From the NCBI GenBank assembly GCA_963576725.1, contig OY755237.1, forward strand, positions 51,171,090-51,235,089: 64,000 bases of DNA, in the 5' to 3' direction. A program made the translations under genes and the position numbers. Below the pieces are notes generated by a model. That model worked only from the letters and a program-made list of their open reading frames with translations, made no database searches and was not told the DNA's origin. This stretch comes from Azorinus chamasolen (lineage: Eukaryota; Mollusca; Bivalvia; Cardiida; Solecurtidae). This document shows positions 63,130-64,000 of the stretch, in pieces; positions within the stretch are counted from its first letter, which is position 1; each line of letters starts with the position of its first letter.

Positions 63130-63400
63130 AACTTAATTGACACTTATTTCTTTCAAGCTTTTGAGATACTTTTGAGCAAGTGTCACACAACATGAATCCT
63201 GATGAGATGCTGACTCAGCATATCAGCTGAATCCAAGTTGTTTGCGAATGTCAGTCAGATCGCACTTTGCTGGAGACGGGTTAATCTTCAGAACTCTATT
63301 GACGACTTCCCAATAACCTTTGCAAACAGTTTGGATCCAGATGAGATACCCAAGTCACTCAGCGTCATCAGGATCCAAACTCTGACCTTTTTTTTTGAGA
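63130..63400. repeat. Two C-family hairpins
   Basis: ACATGAATCCTGATGAGATGC / CAGCTGAATCCAAGTTGTTTG (63191-63245) and AACAGTTTGGATCCAGATGAG / CATCAGGATCCAAACTCTG (63325-63384). Confidence 0.6.
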
Positions 63401-63598
63401 AAAAAGTGAAGAAAGACATGTTGAGACTTGAAGCAGACAGCACTATTTGGAAATGACAATGTTTATAGACGACAACTGCTCACTTTGCAGGAGAAAGGTT
63501 AAACCTCAAAACAATACAAAAACTGAAATCACTTAATTTTTATATGAACAATTTCCTTCCATTTTTTTATGCTCTGTAAGGTACATATTAAACATTAA

Positions 63599-63853
63599 TT
63601 AACCTTTTCCTTTTCACACATTTGCAAACAGAGTAGACCCAGATCAGACAGCTCCTGTAGGAGTAGACCCAGGTCCTGTAGGAGCTGTCTGATCAGGTTC
63701 TGCTCTGTTTGCTTATGAAATTCTACTAGATCTGACTCTACACTTTCTATGGATACCAACAACTCCTATATATATTTGCCACTATAAAAATTCAGCTAAT
63801 AGATATTCATAGTGTCATTATTTCTTACATGAATAGTGAACAGCTAAAGGGTT
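63599..63853 (+). mobile_element. B1 MITE with duplicated core
   Basis: TTAACCTTTTCC to GCTAAAGGGTTTA. AGCTCCTGTAGGAGTAGACCC and GGTCCTGTAGGAGCTG show a small duplication at the hairpin tip. Confidence 0.8.
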
Positions 63854-64000
63854 TAGCAAATTAAAATTTTCGGTTTCAGCAGGAAGAAGATTCGTCTGAA
63901 TTTTGTCATTTTCTTTCCGTTGATTTAATATGCCACAAAGTCATTGGAGATGCTCCTCTTTATGTCTTCCTTTACCTGAAGAATATTCATCTCAGATATA

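Overview
The window is AT-rich, intron- or intergenic-type DNA of a metazoan. It is most likely a bivalve mollusc (a heterodont clam is my best guess), because it is packed with repeats of the bivalve 'pearl'/BIV160 kind: internal ~145-165 bp tandem units followed by ACGG/ACAG microsatellite, as known from Crassostrea, Donax and venerid clams. I find no complete protein-coding gene. Nearly all short open frames come from repeats. The only protein traces with a family signal are two decayed transposase pieces (pogo/Tigger-like at 24243-24431 and PIF/Harbinger-like at 35172-35457, both minus strand), plus a few low-confidence exon-like stretches.

Four layers of mobile DNA build the window. (1) Helentron-associated/pearl-like elements: each starts AACAAGAG (or a variant), then a short hairpin, then a box; each ends with the reverse complement of that box and an A-run. 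They carry internal tandem arrays and leave no target duplication. About 17 copies or fragments are present, several inside one another. (2) TTAA-flanked MITEs with CCCTTTC ends (piggyBac-like). Family A is built on GAAACCATTGTGATAAATAG; families B1 and B2 on the CAAACAGAGTAGACCC hairpin; families C and D are relatives built on CAAACAGTTTGGATCC and similar cores. They often lie head to tail and share one TTAA per junction. (3) TA-flanked MITEs starting CAGTAAAACC (Tc1/mariner-pogo type). (4) Single larger DNA transposons: Harbinger-type at 6639-7462 and 34480-36054; an hAT-type at 43594-44866 with an 8-bp duplication and an empty allele inside the window; another 8-bp-TSD element at 51737-56195; and a CAGTGATT-ended element at 56556-57758. 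Retroelement traces are a V-SINE-like tail with a 13-bp TSD (39903-39997), a tRNA-Ile-like SINE head on the minus strand (about 13979-14112), and a LINE 3' tail with CATT repeats (61500-61752).

Layout: 1-3850 is an element with long inverted ends made of ATCGTGGGCC repeats. 4047-6434 is MITEs and a 42-bp minisatellite. 6521-8036 is a 53-bp minisatellite split by a Harbinger element. 8285-14000 is pearl-like DNA, MITEs and a 32-bp MITE-derived minisatellite. 14215-18500 is a nested pearl-like complex. 19067-20284 is a chain of six MITEs sharing TTAA sites. 21820-22212 resembles 3305-3474 and ends in a covarying hairpin. 23021-25277 is a MITE and pearl-like composite holding a Tigger remnant. 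28171-33943 is two nested pearl-like complexes. 34335-36440 is a ~135-bp array split by a GC-rich Harbinger element. 40931-45556 is a nest five levels deep. 47358-51706 is one TA-type MITE whose two ends have each grown into ~2-kb minisatellites in opposite orientation. 51737-56195 is a second deep nest holding a sister copy of the 41187-45242 element, which supplies the empty sites. 56288-58383 is a 23-bp array and 59375-60510 a 21-bp array with higher-order repeats. 60510-64000 is again MITEs.

The main new-looking observations are: the co-varying box pairs at pearl-like termini; the conversion of MITE arms and ends into minisatellites; TTAA-sharing MITE chains; a central GCTCCTATAGGAGC palindrome common to MITE families with different ends; estrogen-response-element palindromes repeated in pearl-like cores; and reciprocal nesting of TA- and TTAA-type MITEs, which implies overlapping periods of activity.
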